This document shows positions 54,590 through 64,000 of a DNA stretch of 64,000 nucleotides, piece by piece (the stretch's first letter is position 1; every line of letters begins with the position of its first letter). The position numbers and the translations under genes were made by a program. The stretch is from Alligator mississippiensis (taxonomy: Eukaryota > Chordata > Crocodylia > Alligatoridae): assembly GCF_030867095.1 (NCBI RefSeq), contig NC_081828.1, positions 215,605,978-215,669,977 on the forward strand. The letters run 5' to 3'. The notes below the pieces were generated by a model, which worked only from the letters and a program-made list of their open reading frames with translations, made no database searches and was not told the DNA's origin.

Positions 54590-54700
54590 TCATTTTAGAG
54601 ACTGGGAACAGACACATAGAGAAATCAAATGTTTTGCCCAGTTTCACACAGAGATCCCGTAGCACAGTCCAGAAATGAGCCCTTCTTTTGAGCCTTATCT
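54590..54700 (-). repeat. MIR SINE core, reversed
   Basis: 'cattttagagactgggaaca' then 'cacatagagaaatcaaatgt', 'tttgcccagtttcacacaga' and 'cagtccagaaatgagccc' is the reverse of the MIR core and tail. Confidence 0.7.
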
Positions 54701-56819
54701 TAATGCTTTGACCAACATGCTATCCAGGCTACTAGCAGTCTGGGATGAAGGAAAATAAAGATGTGGCTGAATGATCACACAGCCCCTAATTAAAAAGAGG
54801 CAGGCACTAAAAACTTACAGCTTTGCTAACCTTATTGACAAGAAATTTGCAGGTTAACAAGAAGTGGAGGCCAAAAGTGGCTGACATAGCATAATTATCC
54901 TTTTTTTATCCTGCAATAGGTAAAAGCCAAGAAAAGGCAATTCAGACAATCAAGGGTAATCTGCTTCTCTTTCACTTACTGCAGTATAGTCTTGGGTATG
55001 AGTGTAAACTGCACGTGGCTGGAGGGCTTGGTGGCAATGTTGTGGTGGGGTAGCTCCTATAAAATGCTGTAAAGTTGCAACTTCCAGAGTAAGGCAAGTC
55101 TAGGACACCTCAAAACCCTAGCCCCCACTGCCTTGTGGGCACTCCTTGGTTGGGGAAAGGCTAAGGGGCATCACCCTGATAGAAATGTGCCCTCGCTGAG
55201 GCATTAGGCACTCAGCAGTGGTTCTTATCTGTTGCTCTCTGGCAAAAGCAACGGCCACCAAGACACTGAACATCTGGACTTGGTCTGGCCTTTGGACTCT
55301 GGCTCAGTGGTCCAAAGTGGAGGTGGTGGTGAGCCTTGGGCAACCGCCACTCCTCCATACTTTTGCTAAGCATACATATTGAAGGCCTTGGTGTGATGGT
55401 TGCAGGACTTCGTGGGAGCAGATTTATCAGGCACCTCTTACACGTACACCACAATGCAAAGGATCGATGGTTGCCTACTGGAGGAGGGTAAAAGTGGAAA
55501 GACAGTTGCCACATATCAATTCCTCCACGGCGAGTCCTTTTTCCCTGTTAACCCAGAGCGAGTTATCTATTCCCTTAGCAAAGTTTTCAGGGCATGAGAC
55601 AATTTGACCCATTACCCTCGCAACCCTTAACATTTCTAAAGCTCCCCTGACCTTGAAACCCAATGAAAATGCAAATAGAAAAGCTATTACTGTGGACTAT
55701 AATGTAACCCAGAGAATAATGGTAGGAGAGGCATTTGGCTTCTGTGCTGAGATCACCCCGTCCACTGAATATCAGGAAGATGCTTTTGTTTAGGACAGAG
55801 AGGTAGTTTCTTATGATTGACATATCTAGAAGTAGTAGATGGGGATGCAAGGCTGGTTGGGCTTCATCTACAGCTTTTCATTAGTCTACCCTGGAGGCTG
55901 CATACAAAAGGGAGATTGTTCAGGTACATGGGATGTGTCAATGTGTCACTCGTTAAAAGATTGCTGGAATGGAATTACGTCAACACATAGACAGAAGTGT
56001 AAGAAAGGGCAAGAGACAGGCTTCTCGAACAAAGAATCCCAAATTCCTTGGCTTGATTTTTTTTGTACCAAGATGATGCATCCATCTCTGAAGATATTTG
56101 CACTGAAACCCTCAACGTGATGTCTGAATGCTTGATAAATTTAAAGAGGGGGATAGTGCAGAGTAAGTGGCTGAGATTGCTAAGCAAGACTAGCTGAGTG
56201 GGTAGAAAAAAAATGCAATTTTATTGTAACAAAAAAGAGAACTTATATCCCATTAAAGTGCTTTTTTTGTGAAAACTTTGATTTTTTTTTTTTATAATAA
56301 AAGCAGTGAGAAGAAACCAAACAATCAATTTATTTCAGAATTGAATTTTGCTTTGGGCTTTTGAACATGGAGACAAAAGAAAAATTGCTTCCGTATGAAT
56401 TATTTTTATCAGCAAAAGTTAATTAAGGCTGAGAAACTTCAGAGACACCAAAATAAGCTAAGAAAATGAGCACAACAGTGACACAAGACATTTAAATGCA
56501 ATATTATATGCTTTAGTATTGAAGTTATTCATCTACCTTGAGAAATTTAAATGAATCACTGCTCTACTGGTTGCTGCAGCCAGAAAAGAAAATTGAATGG
56601 GATTTTAGGATGCATAAGGAAAGGAGTAGAAAGTAAGATAGAGACTATAACATTAGCTTTATATTTAAATCAGCGTTGTGGCTATAAAATATTGCATGCC
56701 ATGCTGTTTAGGTGAGCATTGCAGAACTGCAGGAGGCTCAAAGAATGAATAAAAAAGGGTGTGAAAAGTCTCATGGGGAAAGACAATGAAAAGATTGGAT
56801 TGAATCAATTGCTTTCGGG
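54701..56819. other. Unassigned gene-poor, AT-rich sequence
   Basis: No gene recognised. 56210-56640 is very AT-rich with single-copy texture. Confidence 0.3.
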
Positions 56820-57250
56820 ATAGGATGGCCACTGACCCATCCCCAGAATACAGGACATCCCATTGGTGGGGGTGGGATGAGGACCACCAGCCCCTCAGCC
56901 AAACAGAGGGGAGGGGAGGGGCCACCACTTCCTTGGCCAATCGGCAGTGAGGGGTAGGGCCACCAGGCCCCTTGGATAATCAGTAGCAAGGGGCAGGGCC
57001 ACCCCAGAGAGGCCCCCTGACTCCTTTGCTCTTTCCCTGTCTGGCTCCCAACCCTGCTCCTCCTGACTGTGCACGGCCCTACCTCTAGGCACAGCCAATA
57101 GCATCGTGCGGACAAATGATTAACGTGTATTTCCACCAATGAACTGAAAAAAACAGCCCTTTTTGCAGGCCATTCTTCATTTAGAAACAGGGGACAAAGG
57201 GTGTAAAAACAGGATGGTCCAGTATAAAACAGGACCAATGGCCACCCTAT
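56820..57250. mobile_element. TIR-bearing DNA transposon, non-autonomous (~430 bp)
   Basis: The left end 'ataggatggccactgaccca' and the right end 'aggaccaatggccaccctat' are inverted repeats with a few mismatches. The interior has short repeats around 'ggggaggggccaccacttcc' and 'ggggcagggccacc'. No transposase frame is present, and the family is not named. Confidence 0.65.
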
Positions 57251-57715
57251 TTAGGAAGGAAATGCAAGAGAGGCTTGATATAAGCATAGCAAATAGTGCA
57301 GGTAGATGTAGAGAAGGTAGATTGGGAACATCTGTCCTTGTCTCATCACACAAGAGCAAGGGGACAATCAATGAAGTTAAGTTGCAGGGAATTCAAAGCC
57401 AATAAAAAGAAATAATTTTGCATGCGATGTGCACCTACAGCATGGACCTCATTGCTGCTGAAAGTCATTGAAGTGGAGAACTTAATGAGATGTCAAAAGG
57501 GGCCTGCATGCTGGCTCATGATCAATAGCTACAGGAGGTTTGGAGGGACTTGGCTCACACAGGTTAGGATGACTCTTAAAGTGGACAGATTATCCCACAT
57601 CCACCTAAAGCAGAGGTTGTACAACTTGTACCTGGTGGTGCTGGCCGCTATTGGAGACAAGACACTGGACCAGTTGGACCTACGATCTGATTCAGCCTGA
57701 CAAATCCAATGTCCC
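57251..57715 (+). repeat. CR1/L3-type LINE 3' end, distinct subfamily
   Basis: 'catcacacaagagcaagggg' then 'aatcaatgaagttaagttgc', 'agggaattcaaagccaataa', 'cattgctgctgaaagtcatt', 'ggacctacgatctgattcag' and 'cctgacaaatcc' match a CR1-like tail that ends '...ggaccatcggtctgatccag' in related copies. Confidence 0.75.
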
Positions 57716-57959
57716 TAGCCTGCTCACCTTTTATAGGTCAGCTCAGCCCATCAGCCCTTGTACCAGAGAATCTGTTAAGGTAAATGGGAGGTTTCCCTAT
57801 ACCAGGAGCATCAAACCCATCGAAAACTGCAAAGGTAATGGTTTGTAGGAAGGTGTAGAAGCCTGGAGCACCTTAATTTTAAGGCCTGTAAATTGTTTGA
57901 AGCCACTTTTCACAGCCACATCTGAGCTGAAAGGTTTTTAATAACCCTTCTTTAACAGA

Positions 57960-58300
57960 GGTTCACAGATCCACCTCCCTCATCAGCAGTCCCAATCATT
58001 ATCTTGATAATTATTCTTCTACACATTCTGAAGCTTAATTAGGAAATTACTCAGCCTTTAATGTATACTTTTTGGTGCCAGTCAGCTCTTATTTGTGCAA
58101 GAGCAGAATCACATGGTAGAAATTTGCTTTAATTATTTTAATGACCTCTTTGTTCAATTAACGGGGGATTGTGAGCAATGTAAACACTGGGAGTTTATTA
58201 GCAGCACCACTGCCAGATCTGATTCACGCTCAGTGCAACCCGGTTCACTTGCTTTTCATCTGATTGCCTCACTGTATTTGCAGAAGTGGAGAAATGGCTA
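57960..58300 (+). promoter_or_regulatory. Candidate conserved noncoding block
   Basis: Single-copy-looking and AT-rich with paired homeodomain-like sites ('ttgataattattcttctac', 'gcttaattaggaaattactc', 'gctttaattattttaatgac', 'gttcaattaacgggggattg'). No coding frame. Its regulatory nature is inference. Confidence 0.3.
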
Positions 58301-58329
58301 GGTTTTTAAAGAGGAAATTAAGCTATAGA

Positions 58330-58680
58330 AGTCAAGTGACTTATCCAAAACTGATAGACAAGGTCCTAGAGGATGGGAGACAGGCTAATGGAGTGTTTTT
58401 CTTCTAAAAAGAGGACATGGAGAATTATCAACTTGTCAGCTTGATTGCAATGCCTGGGAAGTTACTGGCACAAGTAATGAAACAATCATTTTGTAAACCC
58501 GGGGGGAGGGAGGGCAGGGGGCGGTGAGGAAGGGGTGACTGCTGGCAGGGATTTGTTAAGAACGAATGGTGCCAAACCAACTTGATTTCCTCCTTTGACA
58601 GGAGCACAAGTTAAATGGAGCAGGGAAATACAGTGGACACACTATACTTGGACTCCAGCACTAGCTTAGTTAGGTGAGAA
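58330..58680 (+). repeat. CR1 LINE fragment, RT N-terminal region
   Basis: 'agaggacatggagaattatc' then 'gcctgggaagttactggcac' and 'tgccaaaccaacttgatttc' correspond to the CR1 NYR-VSLI-PGKLLA-VM and NG-AKPT-F blocks. It includes a G-rich interruption near 58500. It breaks off near 58680. Confidence 0.7.
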
Positions 58681-59008
58681 GAGCAATGAGGGCACAGCTG
58701 ATGGACTCCACCACAGGCAAGCAACCAGAGCACAAACTCTGAAGCAGCCACACATACTTGGGTTGCTAGTACATGGTTAAAAGCCATAGTATGGTGCCTT
58801 CACTGATGTTGTTACATGGGCTAACTAGACATACCAAAACGTGGCTTGATTTTCAGTGGTGGCGATTCACAACAGCCCCAGTGACTCAGGACCTTTGAAA
58901 ATCAATCCATTTATCTAAAGGCCTAAAGGAGAATAAGTAGCCTGTTCCACCTGAATCAAGGGAAAGAGCACCACAGATTTCAACAGGCTTTGCATCAAGC
59001 CTGTAGGT

Positions 59009-59989
59009 ACTGTATTTCGTGGTGTATAGGTCGACCCCTTGTTTTCCGATGCAAAAAGTTAGGATTTTCATAGGCACAGTGTATAAGTTGGGGCCAGGCT
59101 CAGCACTTGGCTGGCATGGCCCCATCCCCAGTCAGTGGCGCTGCCAGCCAAGTGCCAAGTCCAGCTCATCCTCTGCCACTGTGAGCGGCACCAGGCTCAG
59201 CACTTAGCAGTGCCACTTGCAGCAAACGGGGCCAGGCTTGGTGGTTGGCTGGCATAGCCCCATCCCCTGCAAGCCTATCACTGTCCACAGGGGATGAAAC
59301 TGTGCCAGCCAAGCTCATCCTCATCCCCATCCCCTGCAAGTGATGCATCCCCAGCTGAGTGCCAAGCCCATTCTCGTCCCCTGTGAGCGGCACCAGGCTT
59401 GGTGCTTGGTTGCGGATGCGCTGCTCATAGTGGACAGGAATGGGGCCAGGCTTGGTGCTCAGCTGGCATGGCCCCATCCCCTGCGAGTGACATTGAGCTC
59501 ACAGGGGATGAGGCTGTGCTAGCCGTGGCAGCCAAGCACTGAGCCTGGCCCTGTCTGCTACAAGCGGTGCTGCTGAGCACCAAGCCCAGTGCCACTCACA
59601 GAGGACAGGGTCAGGCTTGGCTCTTGGCTGGCACAGCCTCATCCCCTGCAATTGGTGCTGCACTTGGCACTCAGCTGGTGTGGCCCCATCCCCTGTGAGT
59701 AGGGTTGGTGCAGCCCAGGAAGCGCCACTCACAAGAATGGGGCTGCCCCAGCCAAGCAATAAGCCCAGCCAAGCCCAGCCCCATCCCTGTCCCCTGGGAG
59801 TGGCACTAGGCTCAGCAATTAGCTGGCATAGCCCCAACCCCTGCAAGCAGAGCTGCCTGGGCCATGCCAGGTGAGTGCTGAGCTGAGTGCCATTCAGAGG
59901 GGATGGTGGTACAGTGTATAAGTCAAGGTTGAATTTTAAGAGTTAAAAATTGGACTTCAAACTTTTACTTATACACCATGAAAAACAGT
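59009..59989. mobile_element. TIR-bearing DNA transposon with an internal GC-rich tandem array
   Basis: The left end 'actgtatttcgtggtgtata' and the right end 'tatacaccatgaaaaacagt' are inverted repeats with two mismatches in the first 20 bases. A second motif, 'cagtgtataagt', lies inside each end (about 59078 and 59912). Between them, 59085-59900 is a degenerate array with repeated 'agctggcatggccccatccc', then 'ctgcgagtgg'-like words, at least six clear units with irregular spacing. Open frames there are repeat artefacts. Confidence 0.75.
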
Positions 59990-60109
59990 CCCAACAAGGT
60001 TTTAGACATGGTCTGTTATCGGCTGGCTTTAATCCCATTGAGACTGGAGATAATACCTACTGCCCAGAAATGTATTGAAGATCAATTAGCAAAGGTTTAC
60101 CGAGTTTTT

Positions 60110-60490
60110 TTGCTATCCTTAGATGAAAGGCAGAGAAGGACTCTAACATAGTGTTATTAATAAGCCTGCTTATCTCATGTCGGATACACTACCTTAGCAT
60201 CCCACTTCAGTCAAGAGGACAACGAGCTTTAATGGGTTTCGAAAAGGCAATGTGTCTGACACCAATTTCCTTCCTTTTGAAACTAAAAAGCAAAGATGGC
60301 ATTGCTCTTGATATGCATAATGAGGGCATTCTATCAAGTAAAGCTGACGTCTAAGAGGGCTTTCTTTCAAACGGTTGGCATTCTTAAAATCTCTTAATTA
60401 ACATCTCTTTGCTATCTGAAGCCATCGCTTATCTCAGCTGCCCAGAAAAAAGCCTTTGCTGCAAAGAACTAGTGTATAGCTACAAAATAA
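60110..60490 (+). promoter_or_regulatory. Candidate conserved noncoding element
   Basis: About 380 bp without repeat signatures: 'ggcaatgtgtctgacaccaa', 'tgatatgcataatgagggca', 'aaaatctcttaattaacatc', 'gctgcccagaaaaaagcctt'. The octamer-like 'gatatgcataatgag' recalls the POU/homeodomain texture of developmental enhancers. No conservation data are available here. Confidence 0.3.
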
Positions 60491-60563
60491 TAGAAAATAG
60501 CTGAAGGGGGGCAGAGGGGAGTGGAAAAATGGTTCCTGTTTTGTCAATTCCTATATCTTAGAC

Positions 60564-60825
60564 CAGGGATTTTCAATCTTTTTTTAAGGAGTGTATGTCT
60601 TTTGGTGGTTAGACTGTACCCCCGGATGAGCGATGGGGGGGAGGGGGTGTCCCCCAGCAGCTGATTGACTGCTGACAGCCAGCCAGCCAGACATGAAATG
60701 GGGGTACTTGGGCAGCAGTAGCGCGCTTCCTCAGTACCCCCCACTTCTCTGCACCATCGCTGCGTACCCCCTGGGGTCTTTCAAGTACTCCCAGGGGTAC
60801 ATGTACCCCCAGTTGACAACCTATG
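60564..60825. mobile_element. Non-autonomous hAT transposon with 8-bp target duplication
   Basis: It begins 'cagggattttcaatcttttt' and ends 'agttgacaacctatg', with CA...TG termini and imperfect inverted ends. The 8-bp word 'tcttagac' flanks it exactly (60556-60563 and 60826-60833). The interior is rich in 'gtaccccc' words and inverted pieces ('gtactcccaggggtac'). No transposase. Confidence 0.88.
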
Positions 60826-61147
60826 TCTTAGACGTTGGTCTTAGGGAGAATAAAAGTCAGACCCTGACTCTACAAATGGGGAGAAGAAAGTTAAGCAGGT
60901 TTAATTTACATCACTGGAGTTTTCTTCCTAATTCTTTCAGGGTAATTCTTTACTGGCTTTGGGGAAGTGAATCCAGCTTAGGGTTCGCATTGTCTGCCCA
61001 CAACTTTTCATGCTGACTACACAGGAGTAAATGCTTTGTCTGTCTGTGCCCTGGGTGCTGTGTCTCCTGCTTTGTCCCTGGTCTGCAGAGGATACCAGCC
61101 AGTTATAGGCCCCATTGAGTAGCTCTGTATCTTTGGTTCAGCTATAG

Positions 61148-61367
61148 CAGGGGTCATCAACATACCTTGTGGAGGCACAGGCTCCAACCTTGGGCTTTGC
61201 TTGTGCTGATGTTAGGCAGCTTTGCCTTGAGGTTGGTGGTGCTTTGCCCCCATCAGGTTGGGGAGGCAGAGAGAAGCAATGCCCATGGACACTACTTCTC
61301 CACTCATCCATCATGGACCTGTGCTGGGTTGATGTGGCCCACAGCTATAAAAGCTTGCCTACCCCTA
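61148..61367. mobile_element. Non-autonomous hAT-like transposon
   Basis: Left 'caggggtcatcaacatacct' and right 'tgtggcccacagctataaaa' then 'gcttgcctacccct' are inverted ends of the CAGGGGTxxxCAA type. The target duplication is not clear. Confidence 0.5.
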
Positions 61368-61659
61368 AACATTGCATGCTTCTAGTTCTGCATGTCCCCC
61401 CAGTCTCCTACATCCCTGTAGAATAGCAACCATCACACAGACATTTACCCACAAGCCTGAGCACATGAGTAGTGCCAGTGAAATCAGGTTTTGGTCTAAA
61501 TTTGAAGAATACTCTGCCAATGACTTAAAAATGTGGCTTGCACCTACAAATTCCTCAGAGAAGTTTTAACTAAGGGACAGGTCATGCAATGCTTCAAAAG
61601 CAACCCATTACACACCTCGAAGAGTGGCCACCTATAGCACATTAGCTTTCAAGTGGTAT

Positions 61660-61920
61660 GCAAACTAGGCTCATTAAAAAAAGAAAAGGAAAGAACAATT
61701 AGCAAGGCTCATATCATATCAGAGTGGGCATCAGAAAGGAAAAACTACATATTTCCATATTGATTTGCATAATGAGTCGACAACAAACTTGAATCTACTA
61801 AAAACTGAGCTAAGAAAATTAGCGGAATGCATAAAAGTAACGGCACAATCAAGTGAATGGATGGTAATTTGATGCACATTAAAAAGAGCTGGAACAACAT
61901 TTGCTAGTTTGGAGTCAGGT
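61660..61920 (+). promoter_or_regulatory. Candidate conserved noncoding element with POU octamer
   Basis: AT-rich, single-copy-looking sequence with 'atattgatttgcataatgag' (contains the octamer ATTTGCAT), 'gaacaattagcaaggc' and 'gatggtaatttgatgc'. No coding frame. Assignment is inference from motif texture. Confidence 0.35.
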
Positions 61921-61979
61921 ATCGTACAGGGGGTCATTCTGGAAGCATTTGGATGGCCTTGTCATCACAAGCAGTGATC

Positions 61980-62230
61980 TGGAGTGGGAGGAGACCGGGG
62001 TTCACATTTCAGCTCCACCGCAGAGTTGCTGCATGACCTTCAGCAAGTCACTCACTTTCTCTGCGTCTCCAATCTTGCTCTGTGGAAGGTGGACAATACG
62101 GCCTTTTCCCCTCCCCTTTGTCTGCTGGACTGTGAACAGATCAGGGCCTGATATGTTAGGGCTCAACAGATGAGATGAAATGAAGGCATGATTATGTCGA
62201 CTCTCTTGCAGTGTACAGATGGGCAATTCA
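61980..62230 (+). repeat. MIR SINE
   Basis: 'tcacatttcagctccaccgc' then 'tgctgcatgaccttcagcaa', 'gtcactcactttctctgcgt' and 'cagtgtacagatgggcaatt' follow the MIR order in sense orientation, with extra sequence in the middle. Confidence 0.6.
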
Positions 62231-63134
62231 GAAGGGCATTAAGGACTAGGCAGTCTGAGGTATTTAGGTACATGACTGTGTATACAGGCTCCCAGTACCC
62301 TACATCCTTGAAGACATGTCGGTGGAAGTTGGGCACCTATATTCCTTGAAGACACGCACCGAGTAGCCGCAGGCAAGGCCTCTCTCTGCCTCCCACCAGG
62401 CCTCTAAGGTATCATCTTTAAAAATCTCAACCCAAGTGACTTGAAGAAAGGTCTTCCTCCATCTAGTAGGCATCAAAGTACAATTGTATTCCTTAGAGAA
62501 GCATCAAGGGAGCTACATTCAGATCTGGGTAAGGATGAGGCTAAGGACTGGACATCTAAACTAGACTCAGGTCCAGCACTTGTGACTAAAAGGGGCAAAT
62601 CTCTATGTCTTGATCCTGCATCTGATCTAGAAGCATAGGGCTATATCTGAGGACTTTGTTACATGTCCCACATAGCAAGTGTTATATGTAAATCATAGTA
62701 AGCATTAATACGACTTAGAGAATTTTCTGAGCACTCACATGAATGTTTACCATGATCTAAATATAAATCATAGTACCGCACAAGAGTTTTGAACTGGCTC
62801 CCCTGCAGTACCGGGGTTCAGATCCGAAAATCAGATGATTTTTGGTCCCAGCTTGGGGACCCCCTGGAGCTGGATGAAGACTTCAGGGTGGTACTGGGAC
62901 TGGGACCAGGACTGGGACTGGGACCCACCATCCACTGATTGATCACATTATTAGGGAGCAATACATTGTATTATCTCTCTGGAACAATCTCACACTAAGG
63001 CAACACATATTACTTAATAACATCTGGAGATACTCCTCTCTCCAAAATGTGTGACTTTACCATGATACAAGAGCACTTAGTATATGTTATCCTGCTTGAA
63101 TGATCAGACCCTAGCATTTTAAACTCAGTTAACA
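62231..63134. other. Unassigned sequence with a 6-bp repeat near 62890-62925
   Basis: A short run of 'gggact' units ('actgggactgggaccaggac') is seen. The rest shows no gene or named repeat. Confidence 0.35.
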
Positions 63135-63139
63135 CTAGG

Positions 63140-63360
63140 GCTGTGCAAAACTTCAGGTGGTAGTTTGATTCGGAGGAGATTTGTCCTGATTCGGTGGCCG
63201 AATCACCGAATCTGAATCAAACCAGGGGACCAATTTAAAGGTCTGAATCGATACAAAGCTCTCCGAATCTTCAGAAAAGATTTGGAGAGCTTTGATTATT
63301 TGGGCAGTCCCTGGTGGCTGCAGTAGGGAGTTGCAGCCGGCTCCAAGCTGGTAAGTACTA
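63140..63360. repeat. DNA-transposon-like repeat with hairpin
   Basis: It starts 'agggctgtgcaaaacttcag' then 'gattcggtggccgaatcacc'. It includes a near-perfect 17-bp hairpin, 'caaagctctccgaatct' (63254-63270) with 'agatttggagagctttg' (63278-63294), one mismatch. 'TAGGGCTGTGC...GAATC' repeats are, as I recall, common in crocodilian and turtle DNA. The right end was not located. Confidence 0.5.
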
Positions 63361-64000
63361 GGGGTAGGGGGAGCTGGGGGAGGTGGAAGGGGACCATGGG
63401 GGGCCCTTGCTAGCCCCCCAACCCCCCCACTCCCCCTTGCTCCCCCATGGCTGCCCCTGCCCAGGTATCACCGCTCTTGCAGCAGCCTCGGGGCTTTGGG
63501 GGCTCGTGCAGAGCCCCTCACGTGATGCAGGGCCATGGGGGGCAGTTGGGATCACCCCTACTGGCAGAAGCGGAGAGTCTGGGGGGGGTTTCGAGTGTTT
63601 TTTTCTTAAAGCACGGGAGCTTGCTAACATGTAATAACTCCCCTGGGATTTCTCTTTGCTCCTATATAGACTAGTGCTTATACTGCATCTCTTCTCTTTA
63701 ATTTTATCCAGTTTGTTATTTATACCATATTCACTATCATGATATCTGAGCACAATCAACTGGCAATTTTAAAAGACCTAATGATGAAAACCCCTGTTTT
63801 GACTTGATACTGCTTCCAAGTCGAGCTAAAAATAGTTACTTGACCATTTAAGAAGGTCTCTTCTTCCCGATATTGCATTGTTAAATAGTGAGCGCTCCTG
63901 GCTTGACTTGCTCATACTTTCATGAGAAGAAGTTTTGATGACTTTTTTCTCTCTTGGGATTCAGAGTCATTAAAAATAATCTACAATCACAGAGGAAAGC
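63361..64000. other. Unassigned GC-rich then AT-rich sequence, no gene seen
   Basis: 63361-63600 is GC-rich with proline/glycine-rich pseudo-frames on both strands, perhaps the continuation of the preceding element. The remainder is AT-rich and unassigned. Confidence 0.3.

Noticed and set aside
59085-59900. Alanine/proline-rich frames as a repetitive protein gene
   Set aside because: They follow the degenerate GC-rich array inside a DNA transposon and occur on both strands.
1-64000. Retroviral or other capsid- or envelope-bearing fossils, CRISPR arrays and bacterial operon features
   Set aside because: No gag, pol or env-type blocks, LTR pairs, primer-binding sites or regularly spaced CRISPR repeats were recognised. 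The window is vertebrate-type DNA.

Overview
The window looks like sauropsid, most likely crocodilian, nuclear DNA. It carries about a dozen and a half fragments of CR1 LINEs in both orientations, several worn MIR-type SINEs, many non-autonomous DNA transposons (hAT-type with 8-bp target duplications, and hairpin-like MITEs) and simple repeats. I see no Alu, B1 or L1 sequence. The assignment to crocodilians is inference from repeat style, and a turtle is the main alternative. No retroviral or LTR fossil was recognised.

The one protein-coding gene I can support is TMIE (transmembrane inner ear protein) on the + strand. Three coding exons join in one frame through GT/AG sites: 3416-3533, 23427-23576 and 27174-27589. 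They encode 227 residues: the end of the extracellular segment, the membrane span, the arginine-rich juxtamembrane stretch and a long lysine-rich cytoplasmic tail. The first coding exon, which should carry the signal peptide, was not found and probably lies upstream of base 1. The tail is much longer than I remember for mammalian TMIE because exon 4 contains nine in-frame copies of a 15-bp unit.

Layout: 1-3415 is upstream flank or intron 1. The 19.9-kb intron 2 (3534-23426) holds a 51-bp minisatellite with a precise internal inversion, CR1 pieces, hairpin MITEs, a perfect 34-bp inverted repeat and non-repetitive AT-rich blocks that resemble conserved regulatory DNA. Intron 3 is 3.6 kb. From 27.6 to 64 kb I find no further protein-coding exon. 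That stretch holds CR1 copies, a piece of a different LINE, several DNA transposons, a roughly 280-bp palindromic AT-rich repeat, a plausible tRNA-Gln(TTG) gene at 39295-39366 on the - strand, and several candidate conserved noncoding blocks.

TMIE belongs to the hair-cell mechanotransduction complex with TMC1/2, LHFPL5 and PCDH15. The rest of the window is best read as its introns and gene-poor flank. Nearly all other open frames are shadows of repeats or low-complexity DNA. Insertions nested in one another, such as an hAT element inside a CR1 tail and a GTTGGTCTAA-type repeat inside another CR1, give a relative order of events.
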